A stretch of 64,000 nucleotides of DNA from Streptomyces acidiscabies (GCF_020010905.1 NZ_JAGJBY010000001.1:3244001-3308000); one strand, 5' to 3'. Shown: positions 47,674 to 56,607, counted from the stretch's first letter. Made by a program: numbers and translations. The notes: a model not told the origin generated them from the sequence alone.

Positions 47674-48846
47674 GTGGGAACGTTCGACGCTGGTGATCTG
47701 CTCGGGATCGATGAGCTGTTGTCGCCCGAGGATCTTGCTGTGCGGGAGACCGTGCGGCGGTGGGTGGGGGATCGGGTTTTGCCCGGGGTTGCGGGGTGGT
47801 ACGAGGCGGGGGAGTTGCCTGATGTGCGGGGGTTGGCCCTGGAGTTGGGGGGGATTGGGGCCCTTGGGATGTCTCTTCAGGGGTATGGGTGTGCGGGGGC
47901 CAGTGCTGTGCAGTATGGGTTGGCTTGTCTGGAGTTGGAGGCTGGGGATTCTGGGGTTCGGTCGCTTGTTTCTGTGCAGGGGTCCCTTGCCATGTATGCC
48001 ATCTATCGGTTTGGGAGCGAGGATCAGAAGAGCGAGTGGCTGCCTCGGATGGCTGCGGGGGAGGTCATCGGGTGCTTCGGGCTTACCGAGCCCGATCACG
48101 GGTCCGATCCCGGGTCCATGCGGACCTACGCCAAGCGTGATGGGGGCGACTGGGTTCTCAACGGGCGGAAGATGTGGATCACCAATGGGTCCGTCGCCGG
48201 GGTCGCCGTCGTGTGGGCGCAGACCGAGGGTGGGGTCCGGGGGTTCGTCGTGCCTACCGATGTCGCCGGGTTCTCCGCGCCTGAGATCAAGCACAAGTGG
48301 TCGCTTCGGGCGTCCGTGACCAGTGAACTGGTGCTGGATGATGTGCGGTTGCCCGGAGATGCCGTGTTGCCCGACGTTGTGGGGCTCAAGGGGCCGCTCG
48401 GCTGTCTGTCGCATGCCCGGTACGGGATCGTGTGGGGCGCGATGGGAGCGGCTCGGGCCTGTTTCGAGGCGGCCGTCGAATACGCCAAGACCCGGGAGCA
48501 GTTCGGGAAGCCGATCGGCGCGTTCCAGCTCACGCAGGCCAAACTCGCCGACATGGCGGTCGAGTTGCACAAGGGGGTGCTGCTCGCGCATCACCTGGGC
48601 CGGCGGATGGACGCGGGACGGCTCCGGCCCGAACAGGTCAGCTTCGGCAAGCTCAACAACGTACGCGAAGCCATCGAGATCTGCCGTACGTCGCGGACGA
48701 TCCTCGGCGCCAACGGGATCTCGCTGGAGTACCCGGTGATGCGGCACGCGACGAACCTGGAGTCGGTGCTGACGTACGAAGGCACCGTGGAGATGCATCA
48801 GTTGGTGCTGGGCAAGGCGCTCACCGGACTCGACGCCTTCCGCTGA
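47674..48846 (+). CDS. Acyl-CoA dehydrogenase, glutaryl-CoA dehydrogenase-like
   Basis: The 390-residue flavoenzyme resembles glutaryl-CoA dehydrogenase. Its FAD-binding region reads CFGLTEPDHGSDPGSMRTYA, the mid-part WVLNGRKMWITNGSVAGVAV, and the helix ARYGIVWGAMGAARACFEAA with KTREQFGKPIGAFQLTQAKL. The catalytic base is predicted to be Glu369 in LTYEGTVEMHQLVLGKAL. It would act on glutaryl-CoA from lysine or tryptophan breakdown, or on a similar acyl-CoA. GTG at 47674 follows GGAGGA. Strong G-ending codon bias in the first third resembles the preceding MFS gene. Confidence 0.9.
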   Translation: MGTFDAGDLLGIDELLSPEDLAVRETVRRWVGDRVLPGVAGWYEAGELPDVRGLALELGGIGALGMSLQGYGCAGASAVQYGLACLELEAGDSGVRSLVSVQGSLAMYAIYRFGSEDQKSEWLPRMAAGEVIGCFGLTEPDHGSDPGSMRTYAKRDGGDWVLNGRKMWITNGSVAGVAVVWAQTEGGVRGFVVPTDVAGFSAPEIKHKWSLRASVTSELVLDDVRLPGDAVLPDVVGLKGPLGCLSHARYGIVWGAMGAARACFEAAVEYAKTREQFGKPIGAFQLTQAKLADMAVELHKGVLLAHHLGRRMDAGRLRPEQVSFGKLNNVREAIEICRTSRTILGANGISLEYPVMRHATNLESVLTYEGTVEMHQLVLGKALTGLDAFR

Positions 48847-48868
48847 CCCCCGGACCTGAACCCCAGGG

Positions 48869-48893
48869 GGCAGGGCCGGTGAGCGGCCCTGCC
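48869..48893. terminator. Bidirectional hairpin terminator
   Basis: GGCAGGGCCG (48869-48878) pairs with CGGCCCTGCC (48884-48893) around GTGAG, between the acyl-CoA dehydrogenase and the convergent sepF-like gene whose stop follows immediately. Confidence 0.8.
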
Positions 48894-49331
48894 TCAGCTC
48901 TGGTTGAAGAAACCGTCCGTGCGGTGGCCGCCGGGGTCGCCGTTGACGATCTCGGTGTTGGCCGGGGTCAGCAGGAACACGCGCGTGGAGACGCGCTCGA
49001 TCGAACCGCGCAGGCCGAAGATGAGCCCGGCGGCGAAGTCGACGACGCGCTTGGCGTCGGCGGCCTCCATCGCCGTCAGGTTCATGATCACGGGCACGCC
49101 CTCGCGGAACAGTTCGCCGATCGCTCGGGCGTCCCGGAAGCTGTCCGGGGTGACCGTGCCGATCCGGCGGCCTTTCTCCTCGGCCGTGTCCGTGGCGACC
49201 TTGACCCGAGGGTCGGTGACCCAGGCTTCGCCGGAGTCGGTCCCCTCGGAGTAGTCGTCGTCGTAGTAACGCTCGTCGTCGTTGTCGTCGACGAGGCCAA
49301 GCCAAGCGCTCGCCTTGCGCACCGATCCCAT
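48894..49331 (-). CDS. SepF-like cell division protein
   Basis: The 145-residue product has the SepF layout: a short helix [18 protein letters not shown], an acidic linker [16 protein letters not shown] ([20 protein letters not shown]), then the SepF domain. The domain shows [40 protein letters not shown] and [20 protein letters not shown]. SepF ties FtsZ to the membrane in actinobacteria. Streptomyces carry several SepF paralogues, and this isolated gene, away from the division cluster, is probably one of the accessory copies. It starts with ATG, preceded by a GGAGG run. Confidence 0.9.
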   Translation of the reverse strand: MGSVRKASAWLGLVDDNDDERYYDDDYSEGTDSGEAWVTDPRVKVATDTAEEKGRRIGTVTPDSFRDARAIGELFREGVPVIMNLTAMEAADAKRVVDFAAGLIFGLRGSIERVSTRVFLLTPANTEIVNGDPGGHRTDGFFNQS

Positions 49332-49990
49332 GGACGCCTCCTCTCACAGCGGTCTTGCTTGCTATCCGCAGGACCCATGGTCGTCCATGATGCGGATGTC
49401 GCGCCAAGTGGATAGACGCCGCGCGGGGGGTTTGTGACGGTACTGGTGCACAGCCGATTCGTCGAGAGTCCAAGTGCCCCAAGGGTCGTAACGTGTACGG
49501 CTGCTGACTGAGAGTGAAATACGATTCTTTGTGGCGGACGGGTGACAAGCGGTGCGTATGGGTGAACGGATGCGACCGTTCGGGCTCGACGCGGGCTGAT
49601 TGTCAGTCTGCGTACGGATGCTGACCGAGCGTCAGGAGGGTGTGCGGGGTGAGGGGAGGCGCACGTGTGAAGGCGGGGAGGAAGGCATCGGCGAAGCTGT
49701 GGGGCAGGTGGCGGTCAGCTCAACAGGAACAGGACCACACGCGACCGAAGTCGATGTGGGAGCGGGTGACCAGCCACAGCTGCGGATGCATGGGGTAAGT
49801 GGAACAGGTCTCCGGATACGAGTCAACCGACCTGAGACGAAGCGCCCACAGTGTGGACGGCCTTGACAGCTGGGGGAAACGCGGTCGTACCCTCGGGGTG
49901 CGGTCCTGCTGAGGGGCTCGGCCGCGTCGCCGCTCCGTGTGAAGGCAACCGCCACCCCCTGCCCGGGGGACTTCCGCCACGGAGCCTGCC
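49332..49990. other. 659-bp intergenic region between sepF-like and the FAD protein gene
   Basis: No supported gene. A frame at 49600-49866 lacks GC-biased third positions and similarity, so it is rejected. A promoter is predicted at 49863-49893 and a GC-rich leader of about 90 nt follows, with a CCCCCTGCCCGGGGG hairpin at 49959 or so. Confidence 0.7.
49863..49893 (+). promoter_or_regulatory. Predicted promoter of the FAD protein-LLM operon
   Basis: TTGACA (49863-49868), a 19-bp spacer and TACCCT (49888-49893) form a near-consensus vegetative promoter. Transcription near 49900 would give a leader of about 90 nt, rich in GC, which may fold before the ATG at 49991. Confidence 0.6.
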
Positions 49991-51757
49991 ATGTCTTCGT
50001 CTTCCCTGTCTTCGTCTTCCCTTGTCATCGTCGGGGCCGGACCCCGAGGGGCCGGGCTGATCGAACGCATCGCCGCCAACGCGCCTGAGCTGTACGACGG
50101 TTCGGGCCTCGACATCCACCTCGTCGATCCGCATCCGCCGGGCGCGGGCCGCATATGGCGTGCCGCGCAGTCGCCGTTGCTGTGGATGAACTCCCATGCC
50201 GAGGACGTCACGATGTTCACGGACGAGACGGTGAGCATGGAGGGGCCGGTGCGGGAGGGGCCGACGCTGCATGAGTGGGCGGGGGTGGAGGGGGGTACGT
50301 TCGCTGATCGGCAGCTTCAGGGGCGGTATTTGGGGTGGTTCTATGAGGAGGCGGTTGCCGCGTTGCCGGTGGGGGTGCGGGTGCATCGGCATGTGGGGCG
50401 GGCGGTGCGGGTTGTTGGGGCGTGGGATGGGCGGCAGGAGGTGTGGCTCGAAGGTGGGCGTGATGTTCTCCACGCCGACCTCGTCGTCCTCGCCCTCGGG
50501 CATCTCGACGCCGAACTCGACGACGAGCAGCGTGCGTTGGCCTCGTACGCCTCGCGGCACGGGCTTGTTCATCTGCCGCCCGACTTCACCGCCGACAGTG
50601 ATCTGTCCGCGCTCGAACCCGGCGCGCCCGTGCTCGTGCGGGGGTTCGGGCTTGCGTTCGTCGATCTGATGGTGCTGCTCACCGAGGGGCGGGGCGGGCG
50701 GTACGAGGGTGAGGTGTACGTGCCGTCGGGGCGGGAGCCGGTGCTGTACGTGGGGTCGCGGCGAGGTGTGCCGTACCGGTCGAAGATCGGGTACGAGTTC
50801 ACCGGTGAGCGCCCGCCGCTGCCCCGGTTCCTCGGGCCCGGCGAGATCGACGAACTCCTCGCCAGGGAGGGCGGGTTCGACTACCGGCGGGACGTGTGGT
50901 CGCTGGTGGAGAAGGAGTTGGGGTTCGCGCACTACCACCGGCTGTTCTCCGCGCACCCCGAGCGGACGGCGATGGGCTGGGCCGACTTCGAGGAGAAGTA
51001 CGCGGCGGGGAGCGGGGCGGACCTGCGGGCGCTGGTCGCCGAGGCCGTGCCCGATCCCCGGGATCGGCTCGATCTGGCGGTGCTGGACCGGCCGTTGGAG
51101 GGGGCGCGGTACGGGTCGGCGGAGGAGTTCCAGGACGGATTGCGGGCGTACATCGAGGCGGATCTGACGCGACGTCACGATGACGCGTACAGCGCCGACT
51201 TGGCCGTCTTCCTCGGACTCCTCTCCGTGTACGGCCAGTTGATACGCCTCGGGGGTCAAGTCCCCGCCTCCTGGCACGGGTTCTTCAGCTACCTCGCGTC
51301 CGGGCCGCCGGGACCTCGGCTGCGGCAGATGCTCGCGCTGTCCCGGGCGGGGGTGCTGAGGTTCGTCGGCGGGGAGATGGAGGTGCGCGCCGAGGACGGG
51401 GTGTTCCGGGCGTCAAGTCCCAACGTCCCCGGGGCTGTTGTGGAGGCTCGGGCGCTCGTCGAGGCGCGGTTGCCGGAGGCGTCCGTGGGGCGGGCGCTGG
51501 ATCCGCTGCTGCGGGGGCTCGCCGAGGAGGGGGTGGGGGAGACCGACGCCGGGCTGCTGCGGGTGGACGCGCGGGACGGGCGGGTGCTCGACGCGGACGG
51601 GCGCGCGCATCCTCGGCGGTTCGCGCTCGGACCGTATACGGACGCGCGTACGCCGGGGGCGTTCACGCGGCCCCGGACCGGGGGGCCGGCGTTCCGGCAG
51701 AACGATGCGACGGCTCGGGCGGTGCTTGAGTTTCTGCGCGGGGAGGGTGCGCGGTGA
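49991..51757 (+). CDS. FAD/NAD(P)-binding oxidoreductase (PF13454-like)
   Basis: The 588-residue product starts with an FAD-binding Rossmann motif SLVIVGAGPRGAGLIERIAA. Then come DIHLVDPHPPGAGRIWR, LLWMNSHAEDVTMFTDETVS and VLALGHLDAELDDEQRALAS, which are typical of the family of flavoproteins with an N-terminal FAD-NAD(P) binding domain. Its substrate is unknown; relatives are seen with sulfur or siderophore-type monooxygenases. It is coupled by GTGA to an LLM-class monooxygenase gene, so the two may form a two-component oxidation system. The ATG has no clear ribosome-binding site. Confidence 0.85.
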   Translation: MSSSSLSSSSLVIVGAGPRGAGLIERIAANAPELYDGSGLDIHLVDPHPPGAGRIWRAAQSPLLWMNSHAEDVTMFTDETVSMEGPVREGPTLHEWAGVEGGTFADRQLQGRYLGWFYEEAVAALPVGVRVHRHVGRAVRVVGAWDGRQEVWLEGGRDVLHADLVVLALGHLDAELDDEQRALASYASRHGLVHLPPDFTADSDLSALEPGAPVLVRGFGLAFVDLMVLLTEGRGGRYEGEVYVPSGREPVLYVGSRRGVPYRSKIGYEFTGERPPLPRFLGPGEIDELLAREGGFDYRRDVWSLVEKELGFAHYHRLFSAHPERTAMGWADFEEKYAAGSGADLRALVAEAVPDPRDRLDLAVLDRPLEGARYGSAEEFQDGLRAYIEADLTRRHDDAYSADLAVFLGLLSVYGQLIRLGGQVPASWHGFFSYLASGPPGPRLRQMLALSRAGVLRFVGGEMEVRAEDGVFRASSPNVPGAVVEARALVEARLPEASVGRALDPLLRGLAEEGVGETDAGLLRVDARDGRVLDADGRAHPRRFALGPYTDARTPGAFTRPRTGGPAFRQNDATARAVLEFLRGEGAR

Positions 51758-52734
51758 GCGCGTCCTGGGGGTTGCCGCATCTCGCCGCCGCCGTGGATGT
51801 GCCCGAGGGGGAGGACTGTGCGGAGTTGGTGGGGCTGGCCGAGCGGGGTGGGCTGGACTTCGTGACGCTCGGGGGTGCGGGGGATGTGGTGGGGGTGCTG
51901 GCGGAGGCGGCTGCGGTGACTCGGCGGGTGGGGTTGGTGGCGATGTCCGTCGAGGGGGCGGGGGTGGTCGGGCTGGATCGGGTGAGTGGGGGGAGGGGTG
52001 GGGGGTTGGTGTCGGCGGAGGGTTGTGGGAGCGGTTACTTCGGGTTTTCTGGGGCGTTTTCTGGGGCTGGGGCTGGGGCTGGGGCTGGGGCTGGGGCTGG
52101 GGCTGGGGCTGGGGCCGGGGCCGGGGTGGCCGGTGCCGGTGCCGGTGCTGGGGCGTTCGCGGAGGCAGGTGTGTTTTCGGGGGCGGGTGCCTTTCCTGAG
52201 GCGCGTGTGGCTTCGGGGAGCGGCGTTTCTTCGGGCGCCTGTCCGCTGCGTGTCGTCGATGCCGGTGATCCCGCCGTGTGGGGCTTCGCCGCGCGGTATG
52301 GCGATGTCGCGCTCGTGCGCGTCGCGGGGGCCGGGGAGGCGCGGGCCGTGCGGGAGCGGCTGCGGGCGCTCGCCGGGGAGGCGGGGCGGGACCCGGACGC
52401 GCTGCGGGTGCTGGCCGCGCTGGTGATCGACCTCGGGGACGGGGAGCGGGCCGCCGTACCCGGGCACGGTGGGGGCGGGCCGAGGGCGAGTGCGCGGGGG
52501 CCGTCGTACCGGGGCGGGCCCGTGGATCTCGCGGAGCTGATCGCCGGGTGGTACCGGGAGGGGGCCGTCGACGGGTTCCATCTGACGCCGGTCGAGCCGC
52601 GCCGGGATCTGGAGCGGCTGGTCAACGGGACGGTCGCGCTGCTTCAACACCGGGGGTTGTTCCGGACGTTCTACCCCGGGGCGACTTTGCGCGAGCACTT
52701 GGGGCTGGGGCGGCCCGTCCAGGCGTCGCGGTGA
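51754..52734 (+). CDS. LLM-class flavin-dependent oxidoreductase with a Gly-Ala repeat insertion
   Basis: This encodes 326 residues. The start (LPHLAAAVDVPEGEDCAELV; AAAVTRRVGLVAMSVEGAG) and the end (DGFHLTPVEPRRDLERLVNG; FRTFYPGATLREHLGLGRP) match bacterial luciferase-like monooxygenases. The middle of the normal barrel is shortened and replaced by a Gly-Ala repeat from about residue 100 to 145, encoded by GGGGCT units. Whether the protein still folds or acts is unclear. It is coupled to the FAD protein by GTGA overlap, which would supply reduced flavin. Confidence 0.75.
   Translation: MSASWGLPHLAAAVDVPEGEDCAELVGLAERGGLDFVTLGGAGDVVGVLAEAAAVTRRVGLVAMSVEGAGVVGLDRVSGGRGGGLVSAEGCGSGYFGFSGAFSGAGAGAGAGAGAGAGAGAGAGVAGAGAGAGAFAEAGVFSGAGAFPEARVASGSGVSSGACPLRVVDAGDPAVWGFAARYGDVALVRVAGAGEARAVRERLRALAGEAGRDPDALRVLAALVIDLGDGERAAVPGHGGGGPRASARGPSYRGGPVDLAELIAGWYREGAVDGFHLTPVEPRRDLERLVNGTVALLQHRGLFRTFYPGATLREHLGLGRPVQASR
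52063..52122 (+). repeat. GGGGCT/GGGGCC hexanucleotide repeat inside the LLM gene
   Basis: Eight perfect GGGGCT units (52063-52110) and two GGGGCC units (52111-52122) form a 60-bp in-frame run that encodes Gly-Ala pairs. The G-rich strand can form G-quadruplexes and the run is prone to slip by six-base steps, which would change length without changing frame. Confidence 0.95.
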
Positions 52735-53194
52735 AGTCGCGGGGAGCGGTGGGGAGTTCGCGGAAGGGGTTGTTCCGGGGGGTGTTTTCGGCCGTCCCCC
52801 GGGGACGCGCAGGTGTGGGGCGTGACCCGGGTAGATGTGCGCCGGGGGCAGTCGGGTCGGGGCCGGTGGCGGGTGGGTGCGGGGGTGTGCTTCAACTGGG
52901 AGTTGGGGGTTCTGGGGAACCAATGGGGGCCCCTCACCGTCGTACAGAAGACGAAGTTGGCCTGAAACAGCTCATACCTCACAGTCTCAACTCCGGTTCT
53001 CGGCCGAAAGATGCTCTTGCGTGCGGCGAGCGGTCGGGGGGCTCTTGCGCCGACCGTCCGTTCGGCCGAATACTCCATCCTCAGCGCTTGCCGGGGCATC
53101 CATCCCTGGTTTCACGGGCGGAATCCGGCCCTGGCTGCGCCTCACGGGCCCCGACCCCACGCGGGCCCCCTGGCTTCCCGGGAGGGAACGAAAA
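52735..53194. other. 460-bp intergenic region upstream of the streptogrisin-like gene
   Basis: No gene is visible. The region is G-rich near the LLM stop and contains an inverted repeat CGGTCGG with CCGACCG about 15 bp apart near 53029-53055. TTCGGCCGAA, a perfect 10-bp palindrome, follows near 53060. A ribosome-binding site GGAGGG precedes the GTG at 53195. Confidence 0.65.
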
Positions 53195-54094
53195 GTGAGG
53201 AACAAGCGCACCACCCCCACCACCCACAAGAGACGCACCCGCATGGTCGCCCTCGCGGCCGGGTTCGTCGCCGCCGCCGGCTTCGCCGTCCCCACCGCGA
53301 ACGCCGCCGACGCGCATACGTTCAGCGCCTCCGAACTCAGCGGCGTCAACAGCTCGGTGCTGAAGTCCGACATCCCGGGCACCGCCTGGGCCGTCGACGC
53401 GGCCACCAACCGGGTGGTCGTCACCGTCGACAGCACGGTCTCCGCGGCGGAGATCGCGCAGCTCAAGAAGGACGCGGGCAGCAAGGCCGGCGCCCTCACG
53501 ATCAAGCACACGCCCGGCAAGTTCAACAAGCTCATCGCCGGTGGCGACGCCATCTACGGTGGCGGCTACCGCTGTTCGCTCGGCTTCAACGTCGTCAGCG
53601 GCAGCACGTACTACTTCCTCACCGCCGGTCACTGCGGCGAGGTCGCGTCGACCTGGTACTCCAACTCCGGCCAGTCGACCGTGCTCGGTTCGAACGTCAG
53701 CTACAGCTTCCCGACCAACGACTACGCGCTGGTCCGGTACACCAACACCTCGGTGACCAAGTCCGGGACCGCGGGGAACACGGACATCACCAGCGCGGGT
53801 ACGCCGAGCGTCGGCACCACGGTCTACCGTGACGGCTCGACCACCGGTATCCACAGCGGCCGGGTGACGGCCCTCAACGCGACCGTCAACTACGGTGGCG
53901 GCGACGTCGTCTACGGCATGATCCAGACCAACGTCTGCGCCGAGGGCGGCGACTCCGGTGGCCCGCTGTACTCGACCAGCGGGATCGCCTACGGGCTGAC
54001 CTCGGGCGGCAGCGGGAACTGCTCCTCCGGCGGGACGACGTTCTTCCAGCCGGTGGTCGAGGCGCTCAACGCGTACGGCGTGAGCGTGTTCTGA
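53195..54094 (+). CDS. Streptogrisin-type secreted serine protease (chymotrypsin fold, S1E family)
   Basis: The 299-residue prepro-protease matches the layout of streptogrisins A/B. A signal peptide (residues 1-38, ending PTANAAD) is followed by a pro-region to about residue 113. The mature enzyme starts at [20 protein letters not shown]. The triad is His146 (LTAGHC), Asp176 (TNDYALV) and Ser254 (GGDSGGP). The pro-peptide guides folding and is removed by autocleavage. Primary specificity is for large hydrophobic residues by family. GTG at 53195 follows GGAGGG. A hairpin terminator follows the gene. Confidence 0.96.
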   Translation: MRNKRTTPTTHKRRTRMVALAAGFVAAAGFAVPTANAADAHTFSASELSGVNSSVLKSDIPGTAWAVDAATNRVVVTVDSTVSAAEIAQLKKDAGSKAGALTIKHTPGKFNKLIAGGDAIYGGGYRCSLGFNVVSGSTYYFLTAGHCGEVASTWYSNSGQSTVLGSNVSYSFPTNDYALVRYTNTSVTKSGTAGNTDITSAGTPSVGTTVYRDGSTTGIHSGRVTALNATVNYGGGDVVYGMIQTNVCAEGGDSGGPLYSTSGIAYGLTSGGSGNCSSGGTTFFQPVVEALNAYGVSVF

Positions 54095-54139
54095 CCTACC
54101 GTCAGTGATTCTGCCCGAGTGCACCGGGCCGAGCGCTCC

Positions 54140-54172
54140 GAGTCCCCGTACGCAACCGGCGTGCGGGGGCTC
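54140..54172 (+). terminator. Hairpin terminator after the streptogrisin-like gene
   Basis: GAGTCCCCGTACGC pairs with GCGTGCGGGGGCTC across AACCG with two G-T pairs, 45 bp after the stop. It is followed by CCCCCTTGT, a weak tract. Confidence 0.65.
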
Positions 54173-54248
54173 CCCCTTGTACGCGGGGCGGGTTACCGTC
54201 GAGGGAGCCCCTGGACGCAGGTCTGACGCACGGAGGGCGGTGGCCGTT

Positions 54249-55049
54249 GTGGTCGAGGAACTGGTGGCGGTGGGAGCGGGGTTGGTGACCGCCGGGGTCG
54301 TGTACGCGACCGCTGCCGCGCGGGTCGTCAAGCAGTACGAGCGGGGGGTGGTGTTCCGGCTCGGGAAGCTGCGGCCGGATGTGCGGGGGCCGGGGCTGAC
54401 GATGATCATTCCCGGTGTCGACAGGCTCCGTAAGGTGAACATGCAGATCGTCACGATGCCGGTGCCCGGGCAGGAGGGGATCACCCGGGACAACGTGACC
54501 GTGCGGGTCGACGCGGTCGTGTACTTCAAGGTGACGGCGCCCGCCGAGGCGATCGTCCGGGTCGAGGACTACCGGTTCGCCGTGTCGCAGATGGCGCAGA
54601 CGTCGTTGCGGTCCATCATCGGCAAGAGCGACCTCGACGATCTCCTCTCCGACCGCGAAAAGCTCAATCAGGGGCTGGAGTTGATGATCGACAGCCCTGC
54701 CGTCGAGTGGGGCGTCTCCATCGATCGCGTCGAGATCAAGGACGTGTCCCTGCCCGAGACGATGAAGCGGTCCATGGCCCGCCAGGCCGAGGCGGACCGC
54801 GAGCGGCGGGCACGGGTCATCAACGCGGACGCGGAGTTGCAGGCGTCGAAGAAACTCGCCGAGGCGGCCCAGGAGATGGCGGACACACCGGCCGCGCTGC
54901 AACTCCGGTTGCTCCAGACGGTGGTTGCCGTCGCGGCGGAGAAGAACTCGACGCTTGTGCTGCCGTTTCCGGTGGAGTTGCTGCGGTTCCTGGAACGGGC
55001 GACGCCGCCGGCGCAGTTGCCTCCGGAGAGCGGGGGGAAGGCGTCGTAG
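54249..55049 (+). CDS. SPFH/Band 7 (stomatin-like) membrane protein
   Basis: The 266-residue product begins with a hydrophobic helix (VAVGAGLVTAGVVYATAAAR) followed by the SPFH domain. That has VVKQYERGVVFRLGKLRPDV, GLTMIIPGVDRLRKVNMQIV, NVTVRVDAVVYFKVTAPAEA and a charged coiled-coil with RSMARQAEADRERRARVINA. Stomatins organise membrane microdomains and regulate partner enzymes or proteases. GTG at 54249 is chosen because GGAGGG lies 11 nt upstream, while the GTG at 54240 is only 2 nt from it. It is 25 bp from the NADAR gene on the same strand, so the two are a probable operon. Confidence 0.88.
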   Translation: MVEELVAVGAGLVTAGVVYATAAARVVKQYERGVVFRLGKLRPDVRGPGLTMIIPGVDRLRKVNMQIVTMPVPGQEGITRDNVTVRVDAVVYFKVTAPAEAIVRVEDYRFAVSQMAQTSLRSIIGKSDLDDLLSDREKLNQGLELMIDSPAVEWGVSIDRVEIKDVSLPETMKRSMARQAEADRERRARVINADAELQASKKLAEAAQEMADTPAALQLRLLQTVVAVAAEKNSTLVLPFPVELLRFLERATPPAQLPPESGGKAS

Positions 55050-55074
55050 CAGGCTTGGTGGCTGGGGTTTGTGC

Positions 55075-56184
55075 ATGGCTTGGCAGCGGCCCACGTATCG
55101 GGTGGTGGACGGGGAGCGGGTTCCCGGTGCGTGGTGTCATGTGTGGCGGCGGGAGTTGATGGGGGAGAGGTGCTTCGTCGACGATCTGATCGTGTACGCC
55201 GATGGGGTCGTCGTGTGTGGGGAGGCGACCGAACTCGCCGGGCTGGAGCGGTGGTTGATGGATGGGCGGGTGGCCCTCACGGAACCGGGAGCGCCGGTTC
55301 GGGTCGAGCCGGCTCGGGAGTGGGGCAGGCGGCGGTGGGGCGAGGCGCGTACGGTCGACAGCTTTCTGCTCGAAGTCGCCGATCTCGTCGAGGAGTTGGC
55401 CGGGCGGGCCACCGCCGTGATGCGGTGTTCCGATGCGATCCGGCGGTTCTGCGCGACACCCGACGACGACAGCCGGGGGCTTCTTCGGGAGGCGTATCTG
55501 GCGATCCCCGCTCATCGGCGGATCTTCTGCCTTGGTGACATGGACCGGCTGGACCGGCCGTTGCGGGTGTTGTTCACCGAGGTGGGGGTGCGGGTGGACG
55601 GGGACGGGCCGGTGGTGACGGACGAGATGCATCGGGGGGTGTTGGAGTATCTGCGGGCGGGGGTCGCGGCGGAGGGCAAGGCCGTTGTGTACGCGGACGA
55701 TCCCGTTGCGGGGGTGGGGGCGTTGGTTGAGGTATCCGAGGGGGTGTATCCCGGCGGGTGGCCCGAGTGGTCGGGGCTGTTCGTGTTGCGCAACGACTAT
55801 CCGGCGCCGGTGGAGTACGGGGGAGTCGTCTATCCGACCGTCCTGCACGGGTATTGGGCTCTTTCCGCGGCGGACCCCGTCGATCGTGCGGCTATCCGGG
55901 GTGCCCGCGACGGTCGCGGGGCTCGGGAGGCGGGTGGTCGTGCCGTACGGCGAGCGGACTGGGGTGCGGTCCGACTCGCCGTCATGGCGGGGTTGTTGCG
56001 GGCCAAGTTCGAGCAACATCCCTCGCTGGCCGAGGTGTTGGTGGGGACCGGGGGTGCGGTGATTCGTTACACCGGGTTCTCGGACTCGCTGTACTGGCGG
56101 GACGCGGGGAGTGCGGGCGGGCGTAACTGGGTTGGGCGGTTGCTGGAGTTGGTGCGGGCGGAAGTGGTGGTGGGGAGGGGTTAG
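55075..56184 (+). CDS. NADAR domain protein (putative ADP-ribose-linked N-glycosidase)
   Basis: This encodes 369 residues. The C-terminal NADAR-type domain (residues from about 240) reads FVLRNDYPAPVEYGGVVYPT then VLHGYWALSAADPVDRAAIR, and ends AKFEQHPSLAEVLVGTGGAV and GGRNWVGRLLELVRAEV. This matches the NADAR pattern (FxNxYPxPxxxxGxxYPTxxHxYxAxKxxD; GRNxLGxLLMxxR). NADAR proteins cleave or process ADP-ribose-related molecules and occur in riboflavin and conflict systems. The N-terminal 200 residues (PTYRVVDGERVPGAWCHVWR; GLLREAYLAIPAHRRIFCLG) are a conserved Streptomyces domain of unknown role. It overlaps the convergent cupin gene by 4 bp. Confidence 0.85.
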   Translation: MAWQRPTYRVVDGERVPGAWCHVWRRELMGERCFVDDLIVYADGVVVCGEATELAGLERWLMDGRVALTEPGAPVRVEPAREWGRRRWGEARTVDSFLLEVADLVEELAGRATAVMRCSDAIRRFCATPDDDSRGLLREAYLAIPAHRRIFCLGDMDRLDRPLRVLFTEVGVRVDGDGPVVTDEMHRGVLEYLRAGVAAEGKAVVYADDPVAGVGALVEVSEGVYPGGWPEWSGLFVLRNDYPAPVEYGGVVYPTVLHGYWALSAADPVDRAAIRGARDGRGAREAGGRAVRRADWGAVRLAVMAGLLRAKFEQHPSLAEVLVGTGGAVIRYTGFSDSLYWRDAGSAGGRNWVGRLLELVRAEVVVGRG

Positions 56185-56555
56185 TTGGCCCACGGGGGTG
56201 TGACTTCTGTGCCGTCCGTGAGCTTTGCTGTGAGGCCGATCGAGGTGGTGACCCAGGTCAACGCCGTGTGGTCGGTGGGGTTCTCGATGGTCAGGGTGGA
56301 GTCGGCGTTGACGATCAGGGTGTCGCCGGGGGCGAGGTGGGTGGTTTCGGTGTCGAGGGTGATCCGGAGGGTGCCGGTGAGGAGGTGGAGGATCTCCTCG
56401 TGGGTGACGGTGTGGGCGGGGGCCTTGGTGCGGGGCGGGATCTCGGCTCGCCAGGCGGCCAGTTGGCGGCTGCCGGTGCGGGGAGTGGCGTAGGAGACGA
56501 AGCAGGCGCCGTGGAGTTCGTGGGTGGTGGCTTCGGCGGCTCGGACGATTGGCAT
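56181..56555 (-). CDS. Small cupin-domain protein
   Basis: The 124-residue product has a single cupin barrel: RTKAPAHTVTHEEILHLLTG is motif 1 with histidines and glutamate for metal binding, and APGDTLIVNADSTLTIENPT is motif 2. No fused domain is present. Such proteins act as metal-dependent enzymes or small-molecule binders. ATG at 56555 follows GGAG; a GTG 24 bp upstream is less likely. It is divergent from a MarR gene, with two palindromes between them, and is probably the regulated target. Confidence 0.85.
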   Translation of the reverse strand: MPIVRAAEATTHELHGACFVSYATPRTGSRQLAAWRAEIPPRTKAPAHTVTHEEILHLLTGTLRITLDTETTHLAPGDTLIVNADSTLTIENPTDHTALTWVTTSIGLTAKLTDGTEVTPPWAN

Positions 56556-56607
56556 GGGGCTCCGATTCTCTGTGAACACGGCGGTCGGGTACGTGAGTTG
56601 AGGTGAT

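Noticed and set aside
49600..49866. 88-codon frame upstream of the FAD protein gene
   Set aside because: Third positions are not GC-biased, no family is recognised, and it ends just inside the predicted promoter of the next gene.
49898..49912. Possible four-codon leader GTG CGG TCC TGC TGA (a cysteine-ending uORF)
   Set aside because: It starts only 4 nt after the -10 box, too close for a leaderless start, and has no ribosome-binding site.
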